From Sphaerotilus uruguayifluvii (GTDB lineage Bacteria; Pseudomonadota; Gammaproteobacteria; Burkholderiales; Burkholderiaceae_C), in assembly GCF_013294065.1 (NCBI RefSeq), contig NZ_JABSNM010000003.1:97351-161350 (forward strand): DNA of 64,000 nucleotides, given 5' to 3'. The number at the start of each line of letters is the position of its first letter. Position 1 is the stretch's first letter. Below the pieces are notes generated by a model that saw only the letters and a program-made list of their open reading frames with translations, was not told the origin of the DNA and searched no databases. The translations under genes were made by a program, and so were the position numbers. This document shows positions 54,554 through 62,729 of the stretch, piece by piece.

Positions 54554-54919
54554 ATGTCCAAGAACTACGGTTCCAAGCGCATCGTCACCGGTGCGCACTA
54601 CGGCCTGCGCGACTGGCTCGTGCAGCGTGTCACCGCGGTGCTGATGGCGCTGTTCACCATCGTGCTGCTGGTGCAGGTGCTGTTCGGCGGCCCGCTGGGC
54701 TATGACACCTGGTCGGGCATCTTCGCCCAGCAATGGATGAAGACGCTGACCTTCACCGTCATCATCGCCTTCGCATGGCACGCCTGGGTCGGCGTGCGCG
54801 ACATCTACATGGACTACGTCACCAAGTCGGTCGGCCTGCGCCTGACCCTGCAGGTGGCCACGGTCGTCTGGCTCGTCGGCTGCGCCGGCTGGGCAGTGCA
54901 AGTTCTCTGGAGACTCTGA
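54554..54919 (+). CDS. sdhD: Succinate dehydrogenase membrane anchor subunit
   Basis: 121-aa second anchor subunit of complex II. It begins SKNYGSKRIVTGAHYGLRDW and has three membrane helices: the first VTAVLMALFTIVLLVQVLF, the next around KTLTFTVIIAFAWHAWVGVRD with its conserved His. It forms the quinone site with SdhC. Its stop overlaps the ATG of sdhA (TGATG), so the two are coupled. Confidence 0.93.
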   Translation: MSKNYGSKRIVTGAHYGLRDWLVQRVTAVLMALFTIVLLVQVLFGGPLGYDTWSGIFAQQWMKTLTFTVIIAFAWHAWVGVRDIYMDYVTKSVGLRLTLQVATVVWLVGCAGWAVQVLWRL

Positions 54920-56745
54920 TGGCGTCGATCGCTACTTCCGCCAGCTATTCTGGTTCCCTGCCGCGCCGCAAGTTCGATGTCGTCATCGTCGGTGCAGGCG
55001 GCTCGGGCATGCGCGCCTCGCTGCAGCTCGCGCGCGCCGGCCTGAACGTCGCCGTCCTGACCAAGGTCTTCCCGACCCGCTCGCACACCGTCGCCGCCCA
55101 GGGTGGCGTCGGCGCCTCGCTGGGCAACATGTCGGAAGACAACTGGCACTACCACTTCTACGACACCATCAAGGGCTCGGACTGGCTGGGCGACCAGGAC
55201 GCCATCGAGTTCATGTGCCGTGAAGCGCCGAAGGTCGTCTACGAGCTCGAGCACTTCGGCATGCCGTTCGACCGCAATGCCGACGGCACCATCTACCAGC
55301 GTCCGTTCGGCGGCCACACCGCCAACTACGGCGAGAAGCCCGTCCAGCGCGCCTGCGCCGCCGCCGACCGCACCGGCCACGCGATGCTGCACACGCTGTA
55401 CCAGCAGAACGTCAAGTCGCGCACGCAGTTCTTCGTCGAATGGATGGCGCTGGACCTGATCCGCGACGCCGAAGGCGACGTGGTCGGCGTGACCGCGCTC
55501 GAGATGGAGACCGGCGAGCTGTTCATCTTCGAGGCCAAGAGCGTGCTGCTGGCCACGGGTGGCGCGGGCCGCATCTTCGCTGCATCGACCAACGCCTTCA
55601 TCAACACCGGCGACGGCCTGGGCATGGCCGCGCGCGCCGGCATCCCGCTGCAGGACATGGAGTTCTGGCAGTTCCACCCGACCGGCGTGGCCGGCGCGGG
55701 CGTGCTGCTGACCGAAGGCTGCCGCGGCGAAGGCGCGATCCTGCGCAACGTCAACGGCGAGCGCTTCATGGAGCGCTATGCGCCGACGCTGAAGGATCTG
55801 GCCCCGCGCGACTTCGTCTCGCGCTGCATGGACCAGGAGATCAAGGAAGGTCGCGGCTGCGGTCCCAACAAGGACTACGTCGTGCTCGACATGACCCACC
55901 TGGGCGGCGACACCATCCTGAAGCGCCTGCCCTCTGTGTTCGAGATCGGCCACAACTTCGCCAACGTCGACATCACGAAGGAGCCGATCCCCGTGGTGCC
56001 GACCATCCACTACCAGATGGGTGGCATCCCGACCGGCATCACCGGCCAGGTCGTGACGACGAAGGACAACGTCAACACCATCGTGAACGGCCTGTACGCG
56101 GTGGGCGAATGCTCCTGCGTGTCGGTGCACGGCGCCAACCGCCTGGGCACCAACTCGCTGCTCGACCTGCTGGTGTTCGGCAAGTCGGCCGGCAACCACA
56201 TCATCGAGTCGCTGGCCAAGTCGCCGAAGTCGCACAAGGACCTGCCGAAGGACGCCGCCGACCGCTCGCTGGCCCGCCTGGCCCGCCTGGACGCCAGCAC
56301 CTCGGGCGAGTACGCCCAGGACGTCGCCGGCGACATCCGCTCCGCGATGCAGCAGCACGCCGGCGTGTTCCGCACCCAGAAGACGATGGACGAGGGCGTG
56401 GTCAAGATCAACGCGATCCGCGAGCGCGTGCGCAACATCACGCTCAAGGACAAGTCGAAGGTCTTCAACACCGCCCGCATCGAGGCGCTGGAAGTCGACA
56501 ACCTGATGGAAGCCGCCCAGGCCACGATGACCTCGGCCGCCGCCCGCAAGGAATGCCGTGGCGCGCACACCGTCAAGGACTACGAGCGCGGTGCCGACGA
56601 CAAGGAATTCCCGCTGGGCCGCAACGACAAGGAATGGATGAAGCACACCCTGTGGGACAGTGCCACCAACTCGCTGTCGTACAAGTCCGTCAACCTGAAG
56701 CCGCTGACCGTCGAGTCGGTGCCGCCGAAGGTCCGTACCTTCTAA
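54919..56745 (+). CDS. sdhA: Succinate dehydrogenase flavoprotein subunit
   Basis: 608-aa catalytic subunit oxidising succinate to fumarate. It has the FAD-binding fold FDVVIVGAGGSGMRASLQLA and the covalent-flavin His in TRSHTVAAQGGVGASLGN. Further motifs are MPFDRNADGTIYQRPFGGH and LLATGGAGRIF, and the substrate site EFWQFHPTGVAG and NGERFMERYAP. The C-terminal helical part ends VPPKVRTF. The ATG at 54919 is fixed by coupling to sdhD and the family start; longer in-frame starts lie inside sdhD. Confidence 0.97.
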   Translation: MASIATSASYSGSLPRRKFDVVIVGAGGSGMRASLQLARAGLNVAVLTKVFPTRSHTVAAQGGVGASLGNMSEDNWHYHFYDTIKGSDWLGDQDAIEFMCREAPKVVYELEHFGMPFDRNADGTIYQRPFGGHTANYGEKPVQRACAAADRTGHAMLHTLYQQNVKSRTQFFVEWMALDLIRDAEGDVVGVTALEMETGELFIFEAKSVLLATGGAGRIFAASTNAFINTGDGLGMAARAGIPLQDMEFWQFHPTGVAGAGVLLTEGCRGEGAILRNVNGERFMERYAPTLKDLAPRDFVSRCMDQEIKEGRGCGPNKDYVVLDMTHLGGDTILKRLPSVFEIGHNFANVDITKEPIPVVPTIHYQMGGIPTGITGQVVTTKDNVNTIVNGLYAVGECSCVSVHGANRLGTNSLLDLLVFGKSAGNHIIESLAKSPKSHKDLPKDAADRSLARLARLDASTSGEYAQDVAGDIRSAMQQHAGVFRTQKTMDEGVVKINAIRERVRNITLKDKSKVFNTARIEALEVDNLMEAAQATMTSAAARKECRGAHTVKDYERGADDKEFPLGRNDKEWMKHTLWDSATNSLSYKSVNLKPLTVESVPPKVRTF

Positions 56746-56767
56746 GAAGCGCCCGAGGAGAAACAAC

Positions 56768-57475
56768 ATGGCTCAGAAGCGCACTTTCCAGATCTACCGC
56801 TACGACCCCGACAAGGATGCCAAGCCGTACATGCAGACCATCGAGGTCGAGCTCGACGGCAACGAGCGCATGCTGCTCGACGCCCTGGTCAAGCTGAAGA
56901 AGGTCGACCCGACGCTGTCGTTCCGCCGCTCCTGCCGCGAAGGCGTGTGCGGCTCGGACGCGATGAACATCAACGGCAAGAACGGCCTGGCCTGCCTGAC
57001 CAACATGCGCGACCTGCCGGGCGTGGTGGTCCTGAAGCCCCTGCCGGGCCTGCCGGTCATCCGCGACCTGATCGTGGACATGACGCAGTTCTTCAAGCAG
57101 TACCACTCGATCAAGCCCTACCTGGTCAACGACACGCCGCCGCCCGAGAAGGAGCGTCTGCAGTCGCCCGAGGAGCGCGACGAGCTCAACGGCCTGTATG
57201 AGTGCATCCTCTGCGCGAGCTGCTCGACCAGCTGCCCGAGCTTCTGGTGGAACCCGGACAAGTTCGTCGGCCCGGCCGGCCTGCTGCAGGCCTACCGCTT
57301 CATCGCCGACAGCCGCGACCAGGAAACCGCCGGGCGTCTGGACAACCTGGAAGACCCGTACCGCCTGTTCCGCTGCCACACGATCATGAACTGCGTGGAC
57401 GTGTGCCCGAAGGGTCTGAACCCGACGAAGGCGATCGGCAAGATCAAGGAGCTGATGGTCCGCCGGGCCGTCTGA
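56768..57475 (+). CDS. sdhB: Succinate dehydrogenase iron-sulfur subunit
   Basis: 235-aa subunit passing electrons from SdhA to the quinone site. [2Fe-2S] ligands are in SCREGVCGSDAMNINGKNGL with the fourth Cys just after. The [4Fe-4S] and [3Fe-4S] clusters use CILCASCSTSCPSFWW and CHTIMNCVDVCPKGLNP. Start ATG 22 bases after sdhA with GAGGAG upstream. It ends 82 bases before sdhE, a gap that holds two hairpins. Confidence 0.96.
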   Translation: MAQKRTFQIYRYDPDKDAKPYMQTIEVELDGNERMLLDALVKLKKVDPTLSFRRSCREGVCGSDAMNINGKNGLACLTNMRDLPGVVVLKPLPGLPVIRDLIVDMTQFFKQYHSIKPYLVNDTPPPEKERLQSPEERDELNGLYECILCASCSTSCPSFWWNPDKFVGPAGLLQAYRFIADSRDQETAGRLDNLEDPYRLFRCHTIMNCVDVCPKGLNPTKAIGKIKELMVRRAV

Positions 57476-57488
57476 CCCCCTCGCGCCC

Positions 57489-57525
57489 GCCCGCCGCGGC
57501 GGGCCGGGCCACCACCCCGGCCCGG
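57489..57525 (+). other. Two successive hairpins between sdhB and sdhE
   Basis: GCCCGCCGCGGCGGGC (57489-57504) is a perfect 16-bp palindrome. CCGGGCC (57504-57510) and GGCCCGG (57519-57525) form a second stem around an 8-base loop. No T-tract follows, so these are more likely RNA-stability or attenuation elements that tune sdhE/gltA against sdhCDAB than strong terminators. Confidence 0.5.
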
Positions 57526-57557
57526 CCTGTCGCGGTCAGACCTCTGAAAGAACAGCA

Positions 57558-57827
57558 ATGGACACTCTGCTCGACGAGCGTGCACTCAGCAAGCTGCGCT
57601 GGCGCTGCCGACGCGGCCTGCTGGAGAACGATCTGTTCATCGAGCGGTTCTTCCAGCGCTTCGAATCCACGCTGACGGTGCGTCAGGCCGCGGGTCTCGA
57701 GGCCCTGATGGATCTGGCCGATAACGATCTGCTCGACCTGCTGCTGTGCAGGAAAGAGCCCGAGGGTGACATCGATCGTCCGGAAGTCCGGGAAGTGCTT
57801 GGCATGCTGCGGCAGCGCCCCGACTGA
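57558..57827 (+). CDS. sdhE: Succinate dehydrogenase assembly factor 2 (flavinylation)
   Basis: 89-aa helical protein that promotes covalent attachment of FAD to SdhA. The RGxxE motif (Arg19-Gly20-Leu-Leu-Glu23) is present in [10 protein letters not shown], together with the family C-terminal leucine-rich helix ([16 protein letters not shown]). It follows sdhB after 82 bases and is followed 62 bases later by gltA, forming the usual sdhCDAB-sdhE-gltA order. Confidence 0.92.
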   Translation: MDTLLDERALSKLRWRCRRGLLENDLFIERFFQRFESTLTVRQAAGLEALMDLADNDLLDLLLCRKEPEGDIDRPEVREVLGMLRQRPD

Positions 57828-57889
57828 AGACCTCTCGCAGACCGGAAACTCCCCACCCCCATACCAACCGACCTACCGAGGAAACAGCC

Positions 57890-59200
57890 ATGACTCCCTC
57901 CGACGTGAAGGCCACACTCTCGTTCTCCGACGGCAGCGCGTCGATGGACCTGCCCATCTACAAGGGCACCATCGGCCCGGACGTCATCGACATCCGCAAG
58001 CTGTACGCGCAGACCGGCAAGTTCACCTACGACCCGGGCTTCCTGTCGACCTCGTCGTGCAACTCGACGATCACCTACATCGACGGCGACAAGGGCGAGC
58101 TGCTGTACCGCGGCTACCCGATCGAGCAGCTGGCGGTCAACTGCGACTACCTCGACACCTGCTATCTGCTGCTGTACGGAGATCTGCCCAACGAGTCCCA
58201 GCGCCAGGACTTCCACGCTCGCGTGACCAACCACACGATGGTCAACGAGCAGATGCAGTTCTTCCTGCGTGGCTTCCGTCGTGACGCGCACCCGATGGCG
58301 ATCATGACCGGCCTGGTCGGTGCCCTGTCGGCCTTCTATCACGACAGCACGGACATCAACAATCCGCAGCACCGCGAGATCGCCGCGATCCGCCTGATCG
58401 CGAAGATGCCGACGCTGGTCGCGATGGCGTACAAGTACTCGGCTGGCCAGCCGTACATGTACCCGAAGAACGACCTGTCGTACGCCGGCAACTTCATGCG
58501 CATGATGTTCGCCACGCCGTGCGAGGACTACAAGGTCAACCCGGTGATCGAGCGCGCGCTCGACCGCATCTTCATCCTGCACGCCGACCACGAGCAAAAC
58601 GCCTCGACCTCGACGGTGCGCCTGTGCGGCTCGTCGGGCACCAACCCGTTCGCGGCGATCGCCGCCGGTGTCGCCTGCCTGTGGGGCCCGGCCCACGGCG
58701 GTGCCAACGAGGCCTGCCTGAACATGCTCGAGGAGATCCAGGCCAACGGCGGCGTCGCCAAGGTCGGCGAGTTCATGGAGAAGGTGAAGGACAAGAACAG
58801 CGGCGTCAAGCTGATGGGCTTCGGTCACCGCGTCTACAAGAACTACGACCCGCGCGCCAAGCTGATGCGCGAGACCTGCCACGAGGTCCTGAACGAGCTC
58901 GGCCTGCAGAACGACCCGCTGTTCAAGCTGGCGATGGAACTCGAGAAGATCGCGCTGGAAGACGACTACTTCGTCGCCCGCAAGCTCTACCCGAACGTCG
59001 ACTTCTACTCGGGCATCGTGCAGCGCGCCATCGGCATCCCGGTGCAGCTGTTCACCGCGATCTTCGCGCTGGCCCGCACGGTCGGCTGGATCGCCCAGCT
59101 CAACGAGATGATCGCCGACCCCGAGTACAAGATCGGCCGTCCGCGCCAGCTCTACGTCGGCGCCGCCCAGCGCGACGTCAAGCCGCTGTCGGAGCGCTGA
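57890..59200 (+). CDS. gltA: Citrate synthase
   Basis: 436-aa type II (hexameric, NADH-sensitive) citrate synthase that condenses acetyl-CoA and oxaloacetate. Catalytic residues are visible: His269 in [10 protein letters not shown], His313 in [10 protein letters not shown] and Asp371 in YPNVDFYSG. The N-terminal domain has [20 protein letters not shown] and [10 protein letters not shown], as in proteobacterial type II enzymes. Start ATG follows GAGGAA. It is the last gene of the TCA operon and is followed by a strong terminator at 59251-59279. Confidence 0.97.
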   Translation: MTPSDVKATLSFSDGSASMDLPIYKGTIGPDVIDIRKLYAQTGKFTYDPGFLSTSSCNSTITYIDGDKGELLYRGYPIEQLAVNCDYLDTCYLLLYGDLPNESQRQDFHARVTNHTMVNEQMQFFLRGFRRDAHPMAIMTGLVGALSAFYHDSTDINNPQHREIAAIRLIAKMPTLVAMAYKYSAGQPYMYPKNDLSYAGNFMRMMFATPCEDYKVNPVIERALDRIFILHADHEQNASTSTVRLCGSSGTNPFAAIAAGVACLWGPAHGGANEACLNMLEEIQANGGVAKVGEFMEKVKDKNSGVKLMGFGHRVYKNYDPRAKLMRETCHEVLNELGLQNDPLFKLAMELEKIALEDDYFVARKLYPNVDFYSGIVQRAIGIPVQLFTAIFALARTVGWIAQLNEMIADPEYKIGRPRQLYVGAAQRDVKPLSER

Positions 59201-59250
59201 TCCGCGTCCCGCGTCCGGCCGCCGCCTCGGGCGAGGCCGGACTCATGAAA

Positions 59251-59279
59251 GGCTCCCGCTCGGGAGCCTTTTCTTTTTT
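59251..59279 (+). terminator. Rho-independent terminator after gltA
   Basis: GGCTCCC (59251-59257) pairs with GGGAGCC (59262-59268) around GCTC, followed by TTTTCTTTTTT. It ends the sdh-gltA transcript 50 bases after the stop. Confidence 0.9.
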
Positions 59280-59397
59280 CCGGCCGCGTTCGACCGCCAT
59301 TTCGCGGGGGTGAAAGCAGTCACAGGTCAAGGGTAATCCCTTAGAATGCTGCATCGCAGCAAGCGAGTGCTGCAGAACATTCGAGATGGAGACCCCG

Positions 59398-59670
59398 ATG
59401 ACCCTGCAGCAGCTGCAGTACATGAAGCAATGGCACCGCAGCCACCCCCAGGGGCGCGGCATGGAAGCCGCGCTGTGCGATCTGGTGCTGTGCGCCTGGG
59501 TCGGGGGATGGATCCTGCTGCTGGCGCTGGCGGTGCTGGGCGAGTTCCGGCTGATGCCGGTGTCGCTGCTGCTGACGCTGGCGCCGACGATCTATCTGGA
59601 GCTGCGCCGCTCGCTGCACGAGCAGGGCCACCTGCGCTGCGACTGGCTCGACGCGGTCACCGAGCGCTGA
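59398..59670 (+). CDS. Small inner-membrane hypothetical protein, 90 aa
   Basis: No family recognised. The ATG at 59398 has GGAG 7-8 bases upstream, so it is preferred to an in-frame ATG at 59386. Two hydrophobic segments lie around residues 33-47 (WVGGWILLLALAVLG) and 52-67 (LMPVSLLLTLAPTIYL), flanked by polar ends: MTLQQLQYMKQWHRSHPQGR at the start and RCDWLDAVTER at the end. It is predicted as a two-helix inner-membrane protein. A less G+C-rich leader with a TAGAAT-like -10 near 59342 precedes it. Confidence 0.6.
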   Translation: MTLQQLQYMKQWHRSHPQGRGMEAALCDLVLCAWVGGWILLLALAVLGEFRLMPVSLLLTLAPTIYLELRRSLHEQGHLRCDWLDAVTER

Positions 59671-59715
59671 GCTCGCGGCACCGGCCGCGCCCCCGCCCTC
59701 GCAGGCCGGGCCGGC

Positions 59716-61080
59716 TCAGAAGCGGTAGCCGATGCGCAGCCCGCCCCAGTGGCGCCCCTGCACGATGATCGGCGACGAGGCTTCCTTGAGCATCACATGC
59801 TTGCCGCCGCCCATGTCGCGGCGGTAGGTCTGGACCAGGAAAGGCCGCTCGTTGCGTGCCGAGGCCAGCCCGGTGCGGTCGTTGAAGATGCGGCGGTAGC
59901 GGCTGTTGGCGGTGTTCCAGGCGACATCGCCGGGGCGCTGCGGCTGGCAGTAGACGGTGTTGTGCACCGGCACGTAGCCGTTGCGGTCGACGGCGATGCA
60001 GAAGGCGACCTTGTCGCTGCTGCCCAGCACCCGCTCCTGCACCTTCGGGAAGAGCTTCTCGGCCAGCGGCGTGAAGGCCGCCATGAACTGCTCGGGCAGC
60101 GTGCCGGCGACCGGCTGGTAGTGGCCGTCGAACAGCGCCTGCGGGGTGATCTGCCCCTGGCGGATCGCCTGCTCGAGCAGGTCCGCGATCTCCGCGGCGG
60201 CCTGCTGGGCCTGCGCGATCATCGGCGTGTCGCTGGTCTCGATGCCACAGCCGGCCAGCTCGTCGATCAGCGTCTCGGACACCGTCAGGAAGCGGTCGCT
60301 GCAGTCGAGCGCGACATCCAGCCCGTCGAAGGCATGGCTGATCTCGCCGGCGAGCATCTGCGAGCTCTCGCAGACGTACTGGACCGTCTCGGCGCTCTTG
60401 CCGGCCGTCTCGTCGATGCGCCCGACCGAGGCCTCGACCTCGGCGAAGGCCCGGTGGATCGCGCCCTGGTGCGCGCCGTCACCGCCGGTGCGGATCTCGC
60501 GCGAGAAGGACTCGATGCGCCGGTCCAGGTCCGACAGCGTGCTCATGATGGTGCGCGAGGAACTCTCGACCCGTCCGGCCAGGTCCTTGACCGCATCGGC
60601 GACGACGCCGAAGCCGCGGCCGGCCTCGCCGGCGCGCTTGGCCTCGACCGAGGCGTTGAAGGCCACCAGCCGGGTCTGCAGCGCGATCTGGCCGATGTCG
60701 CTGGCGGCCGAGGCGACCTGGCGCAGCACGTCGACGATGCTGGCCACCTCGCCGGCCACCTGTTCGACCTCGGTGCGGGCGCGCACCACGGCATCACGGG
60801 TCTCGCCGGAGGCGGTGCCGATGGCCTGCTGCGACTGCCCGACCTCGCGCAGCCACTCCTCGAGCTGCTGCAGCGAGGCCAGATGCGCTGCCGCATCGCG
60901 CTTGGCGTCCTCGATGACGCCTCGCGCCTCTGCCGCGTCGCGGCCGATGTTCGAGACCTGTGCGGCGATGCGCCGCACGACTCCGGTTTCCGACGAGGCT
61001 GAGGGCATCGCCGGCCCGTCGGAGGAAGGATTCAGCGATCGTTCGGCATCACCGCGCCGACCACGCAACAGGTTCCACAT
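59716..61080 (-). CDS. Soluble methyl-accepting chemotaxis protein with C-terminal sensor domain
   Basis: 454 aa without membrane segments. The signalling hairpin is variant but clear: IALQTRLVAFNASVEAKRAG, then EAGRGFGVVADAVKDLAGRV, the MCP/CheW/CheA contact region. The C-terminal ~150 residues form a Cache- or PAS-like sensor (VAFCIAVDRNGYVPVHNTVY, WNTANSRYRRIFNDRTGLAS, then GGLRIGYRF). It is a cytoplasmic receptor, coupled by position to fliA and flhF, and probably adjusts flagellar motility to an internal signal. The ATG at 61080 has CGGAAG upstream. Confidence 0.87.
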   Translation of the reverse strand: MWNLLRGRRGDAERSLNPSSDGPAMPSASSETGVVRRIAAQVSNIGRDAAEARGVIEDAKRDAAAHLASLQQLEEWLREVGQSQQAIGTASGETRDAVVRARTEVEQVAGEVASIVDVLRQVASAASDIGQIALQTRLVAFNASVEAKRAGEAGRGFGVVADAVKDLAGRVESSSRTIMSTLSDLDRRIESFSREIRTGGDGAHQGAIHRAFAEVEASVGRIDETAGKSAETVQYVCESSQMLAGEISHAFDGLDVALDCSDRFLTVSETLIDELAGCGIETSDTPMIAQAQQAAAEIADLLEQAIRQGQITPQALFDGHYQPVAGTLPEQFMAAFTPLAEKLFPKVQERVLGSSDKVAFCIAVDRNGYVPVHNTVYCQPQRPGDVAWNTANSRYRRIFNDRTGLASARNERPFLVQTYRRDMGGGKHVMLKEASSPIIVQGRHWGGLRIGYRF

Positions 61081-61118
61081 CTCGGACTTCCGGCAAGAGA
61101 ACGACTTCGCCGATGCCC

Positions 61119-61832
61119 TCACCAGGCACGCAGCTTGGCGCGCAGGCGGGCGATCGACTGGCTGTGCAGCTGGCACACCCGCGACTCGGTCACGCCCAGG
61201 ACTGCGGCGATTTCCTTCAGGTTCATGTCGTGCTCGTAGTACATGCTCATCACGTACTGCTCGCGCTCGGGCAGGCCCTTGATCGCCTCGACCAGCGCCT
61301 CGCGCATGCGCCGGTCATTGAGCCGTGCCAGCGGATCGGCGTCGTTGTCGGCGACATGGCGGTCGAGGTAGTCGCTGTCGCCCTCGTCGCCGCTCATGTC
61401 CTCGAGGTAGACCAGCTGCGTGCCGCGGACCCGGTTGAGCAGGTCCTGATAGTCGGGCAGCGACAGGCCCATCTCGGCGGCGATCTCGCTCTCGTGGGGC
61501 GCACGCCCCAGCCGCTGCTCCAGGCGGTGCACCGCGGACTCGATGTCGCGCTGGTGCTTGCGGCTGCTGCGGCTCATCCAGTCGCCGCCGCGCAGCTCGT
61601 CGAGCATCGCGCCGCGGATGCGCTGGGTCGCGAAGGTCTCGAACTGCACGCCCTGCTTGACGTCGAAGCGGCTGAGCGCATCGGTCAGGCCGATCATGCC
61701 GACCTGGATCAGGTCGTCGAGCTCGACGTTCGCCGGCAGCCGGGCGATCATCTGGTGGGCCAGCCGGCGGACCAGCGAACTGTACTGTTCGAGCATGGTC
61801 TTGGCGTCGAGCTGGCCGTTGGAGTTGTACAT
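61119..61832 (-). CDS. fliA: RNA polymerase sigma factor FliA (sigma-28)
   Basis: 237-aa flagellar sigma factor for late genes (flagellin, chemotaxis). Region 2 reads LVRRLAHQMIARLPANVELD followed by DLIQVGMIGL and FETFATQRIRGAMLDELR. Region 3 is RLEQRLGRAPHESEIAAEMG. Region 4 is GLPEREQYVMSMYYEHDMNL and KEIAAVLGVTESRVCQLHSQ. The start at ATG 61832 has CGGAG upstream and gives the usual length; ATG 61850 is an alternative. It follows the FlhG-like gene by 20 bases, in the order flhF-flhG-fliA-MCP. Confidence 0.95.
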   Translation of the reverse strand: MYNSNGQLDAKTMLEQYSSLVRRLAHQMIARLPANVELDDLIQVGMIGLTDALSRFDVKQGVQFETFATQRIRGAMLDELRGGDWMSRSSRKHQRDIESAVHRLEQRLGRAPHESEIAAEMGLSLPDYQDLLNRVRGTQLVYLEDMSGDEGDSDYLDRHVADNDADPLARLNDRRMREALVEAIKGLPEREQYVMSMYYEHDMNLKEIAAVLGVTESRVCQLHSQSIARLRAKLRAW

Positions 61833-61852
61833 CGGTTGGCTCCGGGACATGA

Positions 61853-62683
61853 TCAGACCATCGGCTGCAGGCGTGGAGAGGAGGCAAGCGGACGCGACAC
61901 GCCAGGCGAGGCGACGGGCATGCGCGCGCAAGGAACGAAGCCGGCGCCGGCCTGGACCGCGCCGTCCATGAAGGTGGCGAGCGCCTCGGCGGCGCGCCAC
62001 GACGACGGGCGGGAGGCGACCAGCTCGATGCAGTCGTTCTGCCGTCCGCCGAAGAAGACATCGGCGCAGTGCGCCAGCCGGCCCGGCACATGCCAGGAGG
62101 CCGGCGTGTCGATCTCGGCGCTCATCAGCATGTCGTGCTCGCGCCAGCCCAGCTCGGTGGCGAGCCACTTCAGCGCGCCGTAGGCATGGGTCAGCGCCTC
62201 GGCGCGCTCGCCGCACAGCACCAGCGGCCGCGGGCGGCTCAGGCCGCGCTCGCCGCGGCCGAGCAGCCGCGCCAGCTCGGCCGCGCTGCCATGCAGCAGC
62301 ACCGCCTGCGACAGCGGCGCGGCATCGATCAGCGCATGCAGGAAGCCGGTCGTGCCGCCATGGCGCTCGGCCCAGTGCAGCGGCAGGTCGCGCGCGGCAA
62401 GGTAGGCGATGCGGTCCGAGCGGGTCTCGATGCCGCGCGCCAGGTCGCAGGCCACGCCGTCGCGGGCCCTCGGCGCCCGCTCGGAGGCATCGACCAGCAG
62501 CGTGTACAGGCCCAGGCTCTCGAGCGCGGCGCTCATGCGGCGCAGCAGCTCGTCGCTGACCGGAACGAAGGGATTGGACACCACCGGGACAAAGCGGACG
62601 GCCCGGACCGAGAAGAGCCGGCGCAGGCCGTCGGCCTGATCGGCGGGCTGGGCCTGCTGGCGGAAATCGGTCTGGAAGGCCAT
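61853..62683 (-). CDS. flhG: FlhG-like flagellar number regulator lacking a P-loop
   Basis: 276 aa. FlhG/FleN normally is a MinD-type ATPase that controls FlhF and flagellar number. The activator motif DQAxxLR (residues 15-21, in ADQADGLRRLF) is intact. Downstream, where KGGVGKTT should follow, the sequence reads VVSNPFVPVSDELLRRMSAA, with no Walker A lysine, and no switch motifs can be seen. Position between flhF and fliA supports orthology, but it probably cannot bind ATP in the usual way and may work only as an FlhF activator. The ATG at 62683 has GGAG 9 bases upstream. Confidence 0.7.
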   Translation of the reverse strand: MAFQTDFRQQAQPADQADGLRRLFSVRAVRFVPVVSNPFVPVSDELLRRMSAALESLGLYTLLVDASERAPRARDGVACDLARGIETRSDRIAYLAARDLPLHWAERHGGTTGFLHALIDAAPLSQAVLLHGSAAELARLLGRGERGLSRPRPLVLCGERAEALTHAYGALKWLATELGWREHDMLMSAEIDTPASWHVPGRLAHCADVFFGGRQNDCIELVASRPSSWRAAEALATFMDGAVQAGAGFVPCARMPVASPGVSRPLASSPRLQPMV

Positions 62684-62729
62684 CGGGGAAGCTCCGTCGC
62701 CGTCGTCGTGATCGTCGCTGCGGCCGGGC

